A stretch of 64,000 bases of DNA, from the NCBI GenBank assembly GCA_964494805.1, contig CAZBST010000013.1:1-64000 (forward strand). The letters run 5' to 3'. Position numbers and translations under genes: made by a program. The notes under the pieces are model-generated. The model was not told the DNA's origin. It was given only the letters and a program-made list of their open reading frames with translations, and made no database searches. Origin of the DNA: CAIYOL01 sp964494805. Its GTDB lineage: Bacteria > Planctomycetota > Phycisphaerae > Sedimentisphaerales > Anaerobacaceae. Positions 25,468-34,700 of the stretch are shown one piece after another; the stretch's first letter is position 1, and the number at the start of each line of letters is the position of its first letter.

Positions 25468-25976
25468 TTGAGCGGCCCAAGCCCGAGTATCGAAGCGGAA
25501 TCGGCACCGATATCCATGAACTGGTTGTCGGCAGAAAGCTTATGCTATGCGGCATTCACGTCCCTAATCCCTCGGGATTGGCTGGTCACAGTGATGGCGA
25601 TGTGGGTTTGCACGCAGTTATTGATGCCCTGCTGGGCGCAGCCGCAATGGGTGATATAGGGACATTGTTTCCGGATGACGAGCAAAGGTGGAAAGGTGCC
25701 GATAGTAAAGACCTTTTGGCCATTGTCAAAGGGCAGCTCGAGGAAAAAGACTGGGAGATAGCCAATGTTGACGTGATAATCCACGCCGACCAGCCGCGCC
25801 TGGAGCCTTTCAAGGGACAGATGAAAAGATGTGTCGCCGGGATTTTGGGAATTGATTTCGCTACCGTTAACGTCAAGGCAAAGACGGACAACGGCTTCGG
25901 TGATGTCGGTGCAGGCGATGCAATAGCAGCAACCGCAATAGTCCTTTTGAAAAAGAAATTCAGAAGAACACTGTAA
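25464..25976 (+). CDS. ispF: 2-C-methyl-D-erythritol 2,4-cyclodiphosphate synthase
   Basis: IspF forms the cyclic diphosphate in the MEP isoprenoid pathway. Metal ligands are in GTDIHEL and in HSDGDVGLHAVIDALLGAA, followed by GDIGTLFPD and KAKTDNGFG. The length of 170 residues is normal. The start is GTG overlapping the hisB stop by 4 bases. ispD lies separately at 58.6-59.3 kb on the other strand. Confidence 0.96.
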   Translation: MIERPKPEYRSGIGTDIHELVVGRKLMLCGIHVPNPSGLAGHSDGDVGLHAVIDALLGAAAMGDIGTLFPDDEQRWKGADSKDLLAIVKGQLEEKDWEIANVDVIIHADQPRLEPFKGQMKRCVAGILGIDFATVNVKAKTDNGFGDVGAGDAIAATAIVLLKKKFRRTL

Positions 25977-25987
25977 GAGGTTCGCAG

Positions 25988-27463
25988 ATGGGACTAAAAC
26001 TCTATAACAGCTTGACCAGAAAAAAAGAAGAATTTAAGCCGTTAAAAAAAGGCAAAGTCGGAATCTACGTCTGCGGCCCGACCGTCTACGGCCACGCCCA
26101 CCTCGGACACGCCAAAAGCTATGTCAGCTTCGATTGTTTGGTGCGATACCTGCGTTACCTCGGCTACGATGTCACCTACGTCCAGAATATTACCGACGTC
26201 GGCCATCTATTGGGTGATACCAATGAAGGTGAAGACAGAATGCTCGTCGCCGCCGAAAGAGAGCACAAGCATCCGATGGCCGTCGCAGAGTTTTATACCC
26301 GCAACTACTTTGAGGATATGGACGCCTTGAACTGCGTTCGCCCCGATATTAGCCCCAGGGCCACCGGCCATATTGTCGAGCAGATTGAGATAGTTAAAAA
26401 GCTTTTGGAAAAGGGTTTTGCTTACGAAGCCAACGGCTCTGTATATTTCGACATCTCCAAATTCAAAGACTACGGTAAACTTTCCGGCAGAAATGTCGAG
26501 GAGATGCAGGCAGGTGCACGCGTCGAGGTCTCGCCTGATAAAAAACATCCTGCCGATTTTGCCCTTTGGAAAAGAGCCGAGCCGAACCATATTATGCAGT
26601 GGCCGAGCCCCTGGGGGATGGGTTTCCCCGGCTGGCATCTCGAATGTTCCGTGATGAGCACAAAATATCTTGGTCAGCCGTTCGACATCCACGGCGGAGG
26701 CCTCGATAACAAGTTCCCACACCACGAATGCGAAATCGCCCAGGCTGAATCCGCTGAGGGAAAACAGTTCGCCAAATACTGGATGCACAATAATATGGTT
26801 ACCGTCGACGGCCAGAAAATGAGCAGAAGCTTGAATAATTTTATTAACCTTAAGCAGGCCTTCTCCGGCTCTCACGAAAGATTGACACGGGCTTATGACC
26901 CATTGGCAATCAGGCAATTGGTTTTGAATAGTCACTATCGAAGTCCCCTCGATTTCTCCGATGCTGCGCTCTTCGCCGCCCAGAGCGGCTATGAAAAACT
27001 TACAAACACTGTAATGACGGTGAGAAAGCAAATCAAAAGTGCGCCAAGCGGCCGGATTAGCGGTGATATTGAATTACGTTTGAAGGAATTGAAGGAAAAA
27101 TTCGAGACCGCGATGAATGACGACCTCAATACCGCTATCGCCTTATCGGTAATGTTTGACCTCGCCGCTTCGGCCGCAGACTCCCTTGCCAAAAACGCCA
27201 CGAGTGAAACACTGACGGCGATTGATAATATGTTTGTGAAACTTGGCGGCGACGTGCTGGGGATTATTAGAGAACGATATACTGAACAGGGCGGTGCGGA
27301 TACGAAAACATTAGACAAACTTGTGAAAGTGCTAATCGAGCAGCGAAACGCAGCGCGGCAAAAGAAGGATTTTGCAACAGCGGATGCTTTGAGAAATAAG
27401 CTCGAAGAGGCCGGTGTTGTTCTTGAAGATACGCCCGGCGAAACCGTCTGGAGATTCAAATGA
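25988..27463 (+). CDS. cysS: Cysteinyl-tRNA synthetase
   Basis: This class I synthetase charges tRNA-Cys. The zinc-binding Cys29 lies in CGPTVYGHAHLGHAKS, which includes the HIGH-type motif HLGH (38-41). Further zinc ligands are in WHLECSVMS and HHECE. The KMSKS-type motif is KMSRSLNNF. The length of 491 residues is typical. AGAGG lies a few bases before the ATG. Adjacency of ispF and cysS is seen in many bacteria. It overlaps ruvC by 4 bases. Confidence 0.98.
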   Translation: MGLKLYNSLTRKKEEFKPLKKGKVGIYVCGPTVYGHAHLGHAKSYVSFDCLVRYLRYLGYDVTYVQNITDVGHLLGDTNEGEDRMLVAAEREHKHPMAVAEFYTRNYFEDMDALNCVRPDISPRATGHIVEQIEIVKKLLEKGFAYEANGSVYFDISKFKDYGKLSGRNVEEMQAGARVEVSPDKKHPADFALWKRAEPNHIMQWPSPWGMGFPGWHLECSVMSTKYLGQPFDIHGGGLDNKFPHHECEIAQAESAEGKQFAKYWMHNNMVTVDGQKMSRSLNNFINLKQAFSGSHERLTRAYDPLAIRQLVLNSHYRSPLDFSDAALFAAQSGYEKLTNTVMTVRKQIKSAPSGRISGDIELRLKELKEKFETAMNDDLNTAIALSVMFDLAASAADSLAKNATSETLTAIDNMFVKLGGDVLGIIRERYTEQGGADTKTLDKLVKVLIEQRNAARQKKDFATADALRNKLEEAGVVLEDTPGETVWRFK

Positions 27464-27942
27464 AAATTCTCGGCATAGACCCCGGTTTGCAGGTATGCGG
27501 CTATGCAGTGGTGGATGGCGACAGCTTGATTGAGGCCGGCGCGATACGGACGAATGCAAAAGCGCCGATTGAAACAAAATTAAACCAGATAGCCGAAGAC
27601 ATCGAATCTCTGTTGAAAAAATTTGTCCCGGAAATTGTTGCTGTGGAGGAATTGTATTCGCATTATGCGCATCCAAAAACGGCGATATTGATGGGGCACG
27701 CAAGAGGTGTTATACTGCAAACCTGTGCCGCAGCCGGCATCGAAGTCAAAAGCTTCAGCGCAACGCGCATAAAAAAATCGCTTACCGGCAACGGCCGGGC
27801 GTCGAAGGAGCAGGTGCAGCGGACGATTCAGACGATTTTGCGTCTGTCGCGCTTGCCTGAGCCGCCCGATGTTGCCGATGCCATAGCGGCAGCCCTGTGC
27901 TGTGCAAATTCGAAGCAGTTAGTGGAGATTACAAATGAGTAA
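27460..27942 (+). CDS. ruvC: RuvC, Holliday junction resolvase
   Basis: RuvC cleaves Holliday junctions moved by RuvAB. The catalytic acidic residues are visible: Asp7 in GIDPGLQVCGYAV, Glu in VAVEELYSHYAHPKTA and the C-terminal PDVADAIAAALCC. The length of 160 residues is standard. It overlaps cysS (ATGA) and the following C_GCAxxG gene by 8 bases. Confidence 0.97.
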   Translation: MKILGIDPGLQVCGYAVVDGDSLIEAGAIRTNAKAPIETKLNQIAEDIESLLKKFVPEIVAVEELYSHYAHPKTAILMGHARGVILQTCAAAGIEVKSFSATRIKKSLTGNGRASKEQVQRTIQTILRLSRLPEPPDVADAIAAALCCANSKQLVEITNE

Positions 27943-28363
27943 AGTAAATAAAGCGGTGAAATGTTTTGAGGATGGCTACAACTGTTCGCAGGCCATCTTT
28001 TCCACATACAGTCCGGATTTGGGTGTTCCATCCGAACAGGCCCTTAAAATCGCCTCCGGCTTCGGCGGAGGAATGCGCATCGACGGCACCTGCGGAGCAG
28101 TTACAGGCGCATTTATGGTCCTCGGATTGAAATTCGCAAAAGGAAAAGATAGGCCCTACGATAAGATTATTAAGTTCGCCGATGCTTTTTGCCGCAGGAA
28201 TAAATCGACAGATTGTCAGGCCCTGATTGGCTGTGACATACGCACCGAACAGGGAATGGAAAAAGCCACTAAAGAAAGGCTTTTCAGAAGCATTTGTTCG
28301 CCGTTGGTCAGGGACGCTGCGGAAATCCTTGAAGAGATGCTCGCAGATGATAGCTCGAATTGA
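27935..28363 (+). CDS. C_GCAxxG_C_C family protein
   Basis: This family of small putative redox proteins is named for its Cys spacing. Visible are CFEDGYNCSQAIF, the core DGTCGAVTGAFMVLG, then CRRNKSTDC and IGCDIRTE. The 142-residue length is typical. The biochemical function of the family is poorly defined; links to metal or redox chemistry are proposed. Its position between ruvC and ruvA, overlapping both (8 and 17 bases), is unusual and means it is translated with the resolvasome genes. Confidence 0.92.
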   Translation: MSKVNKAVKCFEDGYNCSQAIFSTYSPDLGVPSEQALKIASGFGGGMRIDGTCGAVTGAFMVLGLKFAKGKDRPYDKIIKFADAFCRRNKSTDCQALIGCDIRTEQGMEKATKERLFRSICSPLVRDAAEILEEMLADDSSN

Positions 28364-28973
28364 AGGAAAACTTGTTAAGCTCGATAGCGGTTCCGCCCTC
28401 GTGCAGGTCGGCTCAGTCGGATATGAAGTGATGCTGCCGAGCTACTGTGTGAATGCCCTTGCCGACAAAATCGGCTCCGATGTTGCCCTTTGCACGATGG
28501 AATATTTCGAAGGCACCCCAGGCGGCGGCAATCTTATTCCGAGAATGGTCGGATTCCTCAATGCCGGCGAGAGGGATTTTTTTACGAAGTTTACCAGCGT
28601 AAAAGGTATAGGTATGAAAAAGGCCTTGCGCTCGCTCAGCGTCCCTATTGCTGCCATCGCCGCGGCAATCGAAGAAGGCGATGACAAAATGTTGATGGCC
28701 CTCGATGGCGTTGGAAAGAGAATGGCTCAGCAGATTATCGCCGAGCTCAAAGGCAAATTGGGCAGCTTCGCCGTAGGCGTGGAGCAGGCGGCGGCAAGGT
28801 CGGCTTTTAAACCGTTCCAGGCACAGGCGCTGGAGATTCTTATCGCCTGGGGTGAAAGAAGAAACGATTGTATCGAGCTTATCGAATTGGCCTGCAAAAA
28901 GCACCCCGACATAAAATCCGCCGAAGAATTGGTGCCGTTGGTTTACCGGCTGAAGCAGGGTATAGAAGTTTAA
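28347..28973 (+). CDS. ruvA: RuvA, Holliday junction branch-migration subunit
   Basis: RuvA binds four-way junctions and loads RuvB. I placed the start at ATG 28347 because it gives the canonical N-terminus MIARIEGKLV, although the frame is open further upstream. The OB-fold is residues 1-65, then two helix-hairpin-helix motifs (FTSVKGIGMKKALRSL and LDGVGKRMAQQII), then the RuvB-binding C-terminal domain. The length of 208 residues is normal. Confidence 0.96.
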   Translation: MIARIEGKLVKLDSGSALVQVGSVGYEVMLPSYCVNALADKIGSDVALCTMEYFEGTPGGGNLIPRMVGFLNAGERDFFTKFTSVKGIGMKKALRSLSVPIAAIAAAIEEGDDKMLMALDGVGKRMAQQIIAELKGKLGSFAVGVEQAAARSAFKPFQAQALEILIAWGERRNDCIELIELACKKHPDIKSAEELVPLVYRLKQGIEV

Positions 28974-28994
28974 GGGCAAAAAAGGAATTATCAT

Positions 28995-29050
28995 TTTTGA
29001 ATTTTGATTTGTAATTTTGCTATTTGATTTTTGATATTTGATTTTAAGTT
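28995..29050. repeat. Heptamer array ending exactly at the ruvB start codon
   Basis: Eight 7-bp units run in strict register: TTTTGAA, TTTTGAT, TTGTAAT, TTTGCTA, TTTGATT, TTTGATA, TTTGATT and a diverged TTAAGTT, after which the ruvB ATG follows with no gap at 29051. No Shine-Dalgarno sequence is present. The array separates ruvA from ruvB. Confidence 0.85.
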
Positions 29051-30088
29051 ATGGCAATAAATAGAGTCATAAGTGCTCAATCGCTGAACGAGGCAGAAGA
29101 GAACTTTAACATCTCTCTTCGGCCAAAGCATCTCGATGAGTGCGTAGGCCAGTGTAACGTTAAGGAAAAGCTCGCCATCGCTATCGCCGCCGCTAAGAAA
29201 AGGTCCGAGCCGTTGGAGCATATCCTCTTTCACGGCCCGCCGGGGCTGGGTAAGACGACGCTGGCTAACGTCGTCGCAAACGAAATGGGAGCAAGAATCC
29301 GCTGCTCATCGGGGCCGGCTTTGACAAAGCAGGGTGACGTGATGGGCCTTTTGAGCAATATAAACACCGGCGACGTCCTCTTTATAGATGAGATTCATCG
29401 CCTCAGCACGCCCGTCGAAGAATTTATTTATCCTGCGATGGAGGAATTTAGGGTTGATTTCACCGTCGATAGCGGCCTGCACGCAAAGACCATCAATTTC
29501 CCGCTCAAGCGTTTCACTTTAATCGGCGCAACTACCCGCGCCGGGCTATTGAGCGCTCCTCTTCGCGGCCGATTCGGAATGTTGTATCACCTGGAATTTT
29601 ACAACGCCGATGAATTAACCGCTATCCTCGAACGGTCCGCAAAGTTATTGAGTCTGCGTTGCGAGGATGAAACTTTGAAATTGATTGCCGCTCGCTCGCG
29701 CGGCGCGCCCCGGACAGCCAATCGACTCTTGAAACGCGTCCGCGATTACGCTCAGGTGAAAGGCGAAGGCGCACTCACCGCCGAAATCGTAGAGAGCGCT
29801 CTCAAGATGGAGCAAATCGACCCGCTCGGCCTCGATGAATTGGACAGGGCATTTCTGCGTGCGCTGGCTGTTACATACGACGGAGGCCCAGCCGGAATCG
29901 AAGCCATAGCCGCCACCCTCGGCGAAGAAAGGGACACGCTCGAAGACGTCGTCGAGCCGTATCTTTTGCAAATAGGCTTTCTCCGCAGGACCAAACGCGG
30001 CCGAGAAATCACCGCAAAGGCCTGCAAACATCTGAACCTCAAATACCGCGAGAAGAAAGATACCCCCGACCTCTTCGAAAAGCAATAA
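29051..30088 (+). CDS. ruvB: RuvB, Holliday junction helicase
   Basis: RuvB is the AAA+ motor that drives branch migration. Walker A is GPPGLGKTT (residues 62-70), Walker B LFIDEIHRLS, sensor I IGATTRAGLLS, arginine finger in APLRGRFG, and the C-terminal winged helix contains PYLLQIGFLRRTKRGRE. The length of 345 residues is standard. Start as given; the upstream space is the heptamer array. Confidence 0.98.
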   Translation: MAINRVISAQSLNEAEENFNISLRPKHLDECVGQCNVKEKLAIAIAAAKKRSEPLEHILFHGPPGLGKTTLANVVANEMGARIRCSSGPALTKQGDVMGLLSNINTGDVLFIDEIHRLSTPVEEFIYPAMEEFRVDFTVDSGLHAKTINFPLKRFTLIGATTRAGLLSAPLRGRFGMLYHLEFYNADELTAILERSAKLLSLRCEDETLKLIAARSRGAPRTANRLLKRVRDYAQVKGEGALTAEIVESALKMEQIDPLGLDELDRAFLRALAVTYDGGPAGIEAIAATLGEERDTLEDVVEPYLLQIGFLRRTKRGREITAKACKHLNLKYREKKDTPDLFEKQ

Positions 30089-30094
30089 TCATTT

Positions 30095-30153
30095 GTCATT
30101 GCGAGCGCCCTGTCTCGCTGTAGCGCAGCGTAGGCGGCAGCGCGGCAGTCTCA
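30095..30153. repeat. CATTGCGAG-type palindromic intergenic repeat
   Basis: The segment begins GTCATTGCGAGCG and ends GCGCGGCAGTCTCAAC. This beginning and end match a widespread class of bacterial interspersed palindromic repeats of the form CATTGCGAGG...CGCGGCAATCTC, here with a diverged centre. It lies just after ruvB and before the convergent secreted-protein gene. Confidence 0.6.
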
Positions 30154-30222
30154 ACTCGAATTGTGATCCGTAAACAATAAATAGCAAACTGAATTGTCCT
30201 GCCAGTTCCGCTATCCATTACA

Positions 30223-31068
30223 TTAATCTCTAATACTTTCAGGCTTTTGAAAAACAATATCTTTGTCATCAACCTTAATTAATCTGGCGGTACCCCACTC
30301 TTTACCGTCACGTATGACCGTAGCATTAGTCCACCAAGGCAAACCTTTAGTCCACGTTTCTTTTGTTACCCTTTTTTGAAGATCATTTTTATCATTTAAT
30401 GTTATTTCAATGGCCTCTTGTTTTTTATTGTCAATTTGCACTTCTGATTTATTAACCTTCTGCGGGATTAAATCCATAGGAGGCCTTTCTGCTATTTCTA
30501 TCTCTTCACCAGATTTCAATCTTTCCTTTCTTACTTTTCCTTTTGGCTCATAATTCAAAGCATTAGGTTCGAAATATGGGAAAGCCATCGGCAAAAAACC
30601 CCAGATCGTATCGGTTGCGTCCACAGGCCCGATAGGAAAACTACGCTCAAATTCCAAGATAACTTCCCCTCTTATCTTACGCAATCTTTGAACTTTTTTA
30701 ATAGTAAAACTGCTCTCTCTAACGTAAAACCTACAGAATGGATAATCCCATGAATCTATACCTTCTTTTTCACCTTTTGCATTTGTTCCATCTATTCTTA
30801 TTTTAAAACAATTCTCATCTTCTATCTGCTCCATTCCTTCAATCGATAATTCATAATAACTACTTATTGGCTTGGGAACGAAATGTTTCTCGTCTTCCGG
30901 AGTTGCGCGAGGTTCTGTTAATTTGGTCATTTGAACAAGCCATCTTTGGCCGATATGCCATGATGGTTTAAAATCCGAGATTGGTATTGAATTACTTTCA
31001 TTAGAAAGCGCTTCATAATTTGTAATTAACAATAACACCAAAACGCATAGGATTTTTTTAGTACTCAT
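30223..31068 (-). CDS. Secreted protein of unknown function
   Basis: A signal peptide occupies residues 1-22 (KKILCVLVLLLITNYEALS). The remaining 260 residues are rich in charged strands, with motifs such as WHIGQRWLVQMTKL, FPIGPVDATDTIWGF and KGLPWWTNATVIRDG near the C-terminus. The pattern suggests a beta-rich periplasmic or surface domain, but I recognise no family. It is convergent with ruvB and followed by non-coding repeats upstream. Confidence 0.75.
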   Translation of the reverse strand: MSTKKILCVLVLLLITNYEALSNESNSIPISDFKPSWHIGQRWLVQMTKLTEPRATPEDEKHFVPKPISSYYELSIEGMEQIEDENCFKIRIDGTNAKGEKEGIDSWDYPFCRFYVRESSFTIKKVQRLRKIRGEVILEFERSFPIGPVDATDTIWGFLPMAFPYFEPNALNYEPKGKVRKERLKSGEEIEIAERPPMDLIPQKVNKSEVQIDNKKQEAIEITLNDKNDLQKRVTKETWTKGLPWWTNATVIRDGKEWGTARLIKVDDKDIVFQKPESIRD

Positions 31069-31278
31069 AATATCTCCTTATGGTATAGAGGGATTCCGGG
31101 GAAGCCTTATTTCTAATTACCCCTTAATTTTACCTATTACAATCCCCTTTTCAACGCCAAATTTTCCTCGTAACAACTTGTCCTCCATAGTTTTACGAAG
31201 GAGAATCAATCAAAAACGTGGGTACCTTTTGAGAAATCCTGAAATTTTGTAAATTTTTTTTATTCCTTCAGCTGCAAC

Positions 31279-31356
31279 GACTTAGCCAAAATCACATTCC
31301 CGAAAATTCCAGAATTTTCGCATCAAACGCGCAGGTTCGTCCAATTATAGAAGGGA
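31279..31356 (+). repeat. Dispersed intergenic repeat, copy 2
   Basis: It matches 3217-3296 in inverse orientation. The longest identical blocks are AATTTTCGCATCAA and CGCGCAGGT, with CGTCCAATT and ACTTA/CCAAAA also conserved, over about 78 aligned bases with scattered substitutions and little or no length change. Confidence 0.7.
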
Positions 31357-31448
31357 CGCATTCTGCTCCTATTCGCCCAGCAGGGCGATGGTCTCAGGTC
31401 CAGCAGGCCCGGGTCAGAAACGACTTAATAGTTTACTTGTAGTGGAGT

Positions 31449-31706
31449 TTGGCCGTTTGTAAGACAGACGGAAACCCCATCGGAGATTCTCTATCAACAA
31501 TGAACTACAAACTACGAACAAACAAAAAATGCAAAACGAACCCAATTTTCAGAAAGCCAGAAATGCTTGTAAGTGTAGTAATTACAATGACTAATAACCA
31601 AATACTTAAAACGGCCAAGCTCAAAAACGAACCCAAACAAACCCAATTTTATCAGCCCTCGGCGGATTCAAAGGGCGGGCGGGACAGGTGTGCGATTGGA
31701 TTTTAA
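31449..31706 (+). repeat. Repeat-derived open frame (KTNPIFRKPE type)
   Basis: The frame encodes about 85 residues with repeated short phrases: KCKTNPIFRKPEM, VVITMTNNQ, then KLKNEPKQTQF. In my recollection, very similar low-complexity phrases appear many times in uncultured Phycisphaerae genomes as hypothetical proteins and are probably an interspersed repeat rather than a protein family. It has no ribosome site and overlaps the end of the convergent BNR gene. Confidence 0.5.
31503..31530. repeat. Short heptamer run
   Basis: Units AACTACA, AACTACG, AACAAAC and AAAAAAT follow in 7-bp register inside the repeat-derived frame. Only the first two are close matches. Confidence 0.5.
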
Positions 31707-34700
31707 GTTCCCGACAGCCAGTTGTTGGTGATATCAGCCAATATGTCTATATCGTAGATTGTCAGCCAACCTTGACCGAGTATTGCAAAATCTTTCAGAT
31801 TTACCTTTCCATCCCTGTTGAGGTCGCCGTCTTTCGGTATCACGATGGCTGCTCCAACGCCGTCATACGTGGTGTGAGTGGGTCCATTAGTAAAAGAGCC
31901 ATCATAGTCGTCAATATAAACATCAATCGAAGCGCCTCCGCTTATTTCTTTTCTGCCGATATAGACACGGTAAAGTATAGCTTCGTCCTCGACTACTTCG
32001 ACGGAGCCGAAGAATTGTGTAGCCTCTGCGTGTTGAGAGGACTGTTTATTAAAATTCAGCATATTCGCATCAGATGCGAATCCACCCCTTACGCCCCAAT
32101 CCGCCTCAGGGTCGCTCCAGAAGTAAGCAAATACATCATACGTTCCATCCGGCAGGCCGGTTATGGCGGTCTTCAGAGCGGGAGCATCTTCAGTTCCCGA
32201 ATCGCCGGCGGTGAAACAGCTACCTGCATTTCCATATATCGTGTATTCGTGCCAGAGGTTATCTGTGGCGCCTGCGCTGTCGCTCGGGCCGGTCGGCGAA
32301 AATGGCGAACCATTTGCATCTGTGGTATTACTTCCGTCGGCGTCAGTGTATCTGACCCTGCCGGTTTTCTCGTTTTCGCGGTCAATCATTCCCACGAGGA
32401 CCTGGTCATAGTTTGACTGGGGCGCCGGCCCAGTGACCGAGTATGGATAATAACCTCTCAACCAGAAGACCGCGGTATTATCTGCGTCCCACTTCGGAAT
32501 AGCCGGCCGCAAATTACGGACCGTCGAATCTGTCGTGATTTGTGTCCACTCCCAGCTTGCACCATTATCATTTGTTACGCCTTTGAAAATCTCATGGTTT
32601 GCAAGCTCTGTATCATCACGGGGGTCGAAGTATGTAGAGATATAAATCAGGTTGGCGTCGTTTGGGTGGATACAGCCGATGCCAGTGTAATCCTGTTCAG
32701 GGAGATGGAGCCCTGTCCCCATCTTGCTTAGCTGCGTGTAATTCCACGCCGAGCCGTTGAAACGCGCATAGAAGATACGGTGGTCCGCCGCACCTATGGT
32801 GGCCTGGCCGCTGCCGTTGCCATATGGGTCTGTGCCATAGCGTGTGGTAAATAAGCAGACGGGATGACCTTGCGAATCCAGTTCCAGTTCGGCAGTCCAC
32901 GCTGTATGACATGAATCAGCTACCTGCGGCCCGGCGAGAAATACCGGCGTAAAATCCTCCGGCGTAGGTGAATTCTGGTCGAAGATATTGTCGTCCACTA
33001 CTTCTCCGTAAGAATTGTAGCTCTTGCCGCCTTTAATATAGCCGTGGTAAATACTGTTATTGTAATCGCGGGGATGGTGCTCGGTGGTGATAAAGTCTAT
33101 GCGGTCAACGCCGTTGGAGTTAAACTTGTAATAACCATTTGAGTAGCTGCTGCTGCCTGAAGGCACGGAAAGTCTGCCGCCATAGTGCCAATACGCGCCC
33201 CGGTTGTCCGAGTAAGAGATTTGAGGATTTCGCCCGAATCCACGTGTTATATTATACAATCGGCCGTTGCCGCTGCCCTCTGCCGAGAGATATAGAACAT
33301 TGCTGTAAGTGATGTTGGTATCGTCCGGAAGGCCGCTGATGTTCACCCAGTTATAATACAACTCATTACTCCAGGTGCTGCTGTCTTTCGGGTATAAAGT
33401 GGTGCGATAGTAGCTGTTATCGTCGGCATTATGGCCTGTATATATATGCAGATACCTTCTGTCCGGCCGTATCCACAATGCTCCCATATTATGGTCGTCG
33501 CCACCCCTGTCGCACGCTTTTACCCTTGTGCGCTTACCTGTAGCTATATTGAACGTGGTGGCATCCACATCATTGCCTCTTCCTGAACCATCGTCAAGCC
33601 CGTAACCTTGCCCCGACGTGCTTGTAATAATGCTGCCGTTCACAGGGTCGTAAATAATCTTCTCGTCCTGATACCAGCACCATCCGGCGTTGTCGTTTAT
33701 CAGCATCATATTGCCGGTTACGTAATCGCCGACCTCGACAGGGACCATAGTCGTAAAACTCCAGTCGTCGCCGGGGAATATTGTTCCGGCGTTGTTGGAA
33801 TCGACTGCCCAGTAATACGTTGTTCCGAATGAAAGGTTGCCCGGAGGGTCGTAACTGTTCGTATAAACCGTATGTTTGGGATTATTATGCGCGTTCGAAT
33901 CGGTCCCGAAATATACGTCGTAGCTGCTCGGTGTGTATCCGAAAGGCGCGAGCCAAGATAGATCGGCAGAAATTGGAATATCTTCCGCGCCGTTTGCAGG
34001 CGACGGCCTCAAAGCTTTATTCGGGTCAACATCCCCCTCGTCAAGCTCGAAGCCATTCATCAAAAAGAACACTACCGAGACAGGTCCTGACGAAGCTTGG
34101 CAATGGAATACCAGCGAAACCGGGTCCGTTCCATTCGATATAATATTCGTATCGAATACCGTTACATCCGCAAGGTGATTAATCCCATCATACTGAGTGG
34201 AGGATATATCAATATTGGTTATCGTAAACGAGCTGACCGCGTCGTTTATCGTTACATCGAAAAGCCCCGTCTGGTCGAGAGTGTCGTGATGATAAGACTT
34301 CCATGCATAGGCCCCCGCCGGAAGCCCCTCGATTGTCAATGTCATCGGGTCCCCGTCTGTTCTCGCGTCGGTCCCAATCCAATCCCTCAGAAGATCATTG
34401 GCATCTGTCCAGACTCCATCGCCGCGGTCATACATTTGAGAAGTCTCGTTGACAGCTCCTGCCGCCCACGTTGGAGTAATATAAATCGTTGTTCCAAACG
34501 CGCTGTAGCTTTGCGTTACGAAACTCGATAATACTTCATGGTCAGCGAAGTAACCCTCCCATCCCGCATACACCGGCCCGCCCGTTCGCGTGAAGTCGAT
34601 TTTAAGGGGTGTTTGGCTAAGCGCAGGCCGGGCGGGGATTACCACTGTCAGTAATATTGTTACGAATAAAACAGGCGTTTTTTGCAGGTTTACTGCTCTC

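Larger units (their letters stand above)
31069..31702. other. Repeat-rich intergenic region
   Basis: These 634 bases hold a dispersed repeat (31279-31356), a short heptamer-like run (31503-31530) and a reading frame (31449-31706) that looks repeat-derived, all listed separately. The part next to the secreted-protein gene (31069-31200) probably contains its promoter, but no convincing -35/-10 pair stands out. Confidence 0.55.

Noticed and set aside
26207..27031. A 274-codon minus-strand frame inside cysS
   Set aside because: It lies fully opposite conserved cysS motifs and shows no domain.
28995..29050. CRISPR array
   Set aside because: Repeat units are 7 bp with no spacers, and no cas genes are present in the window.
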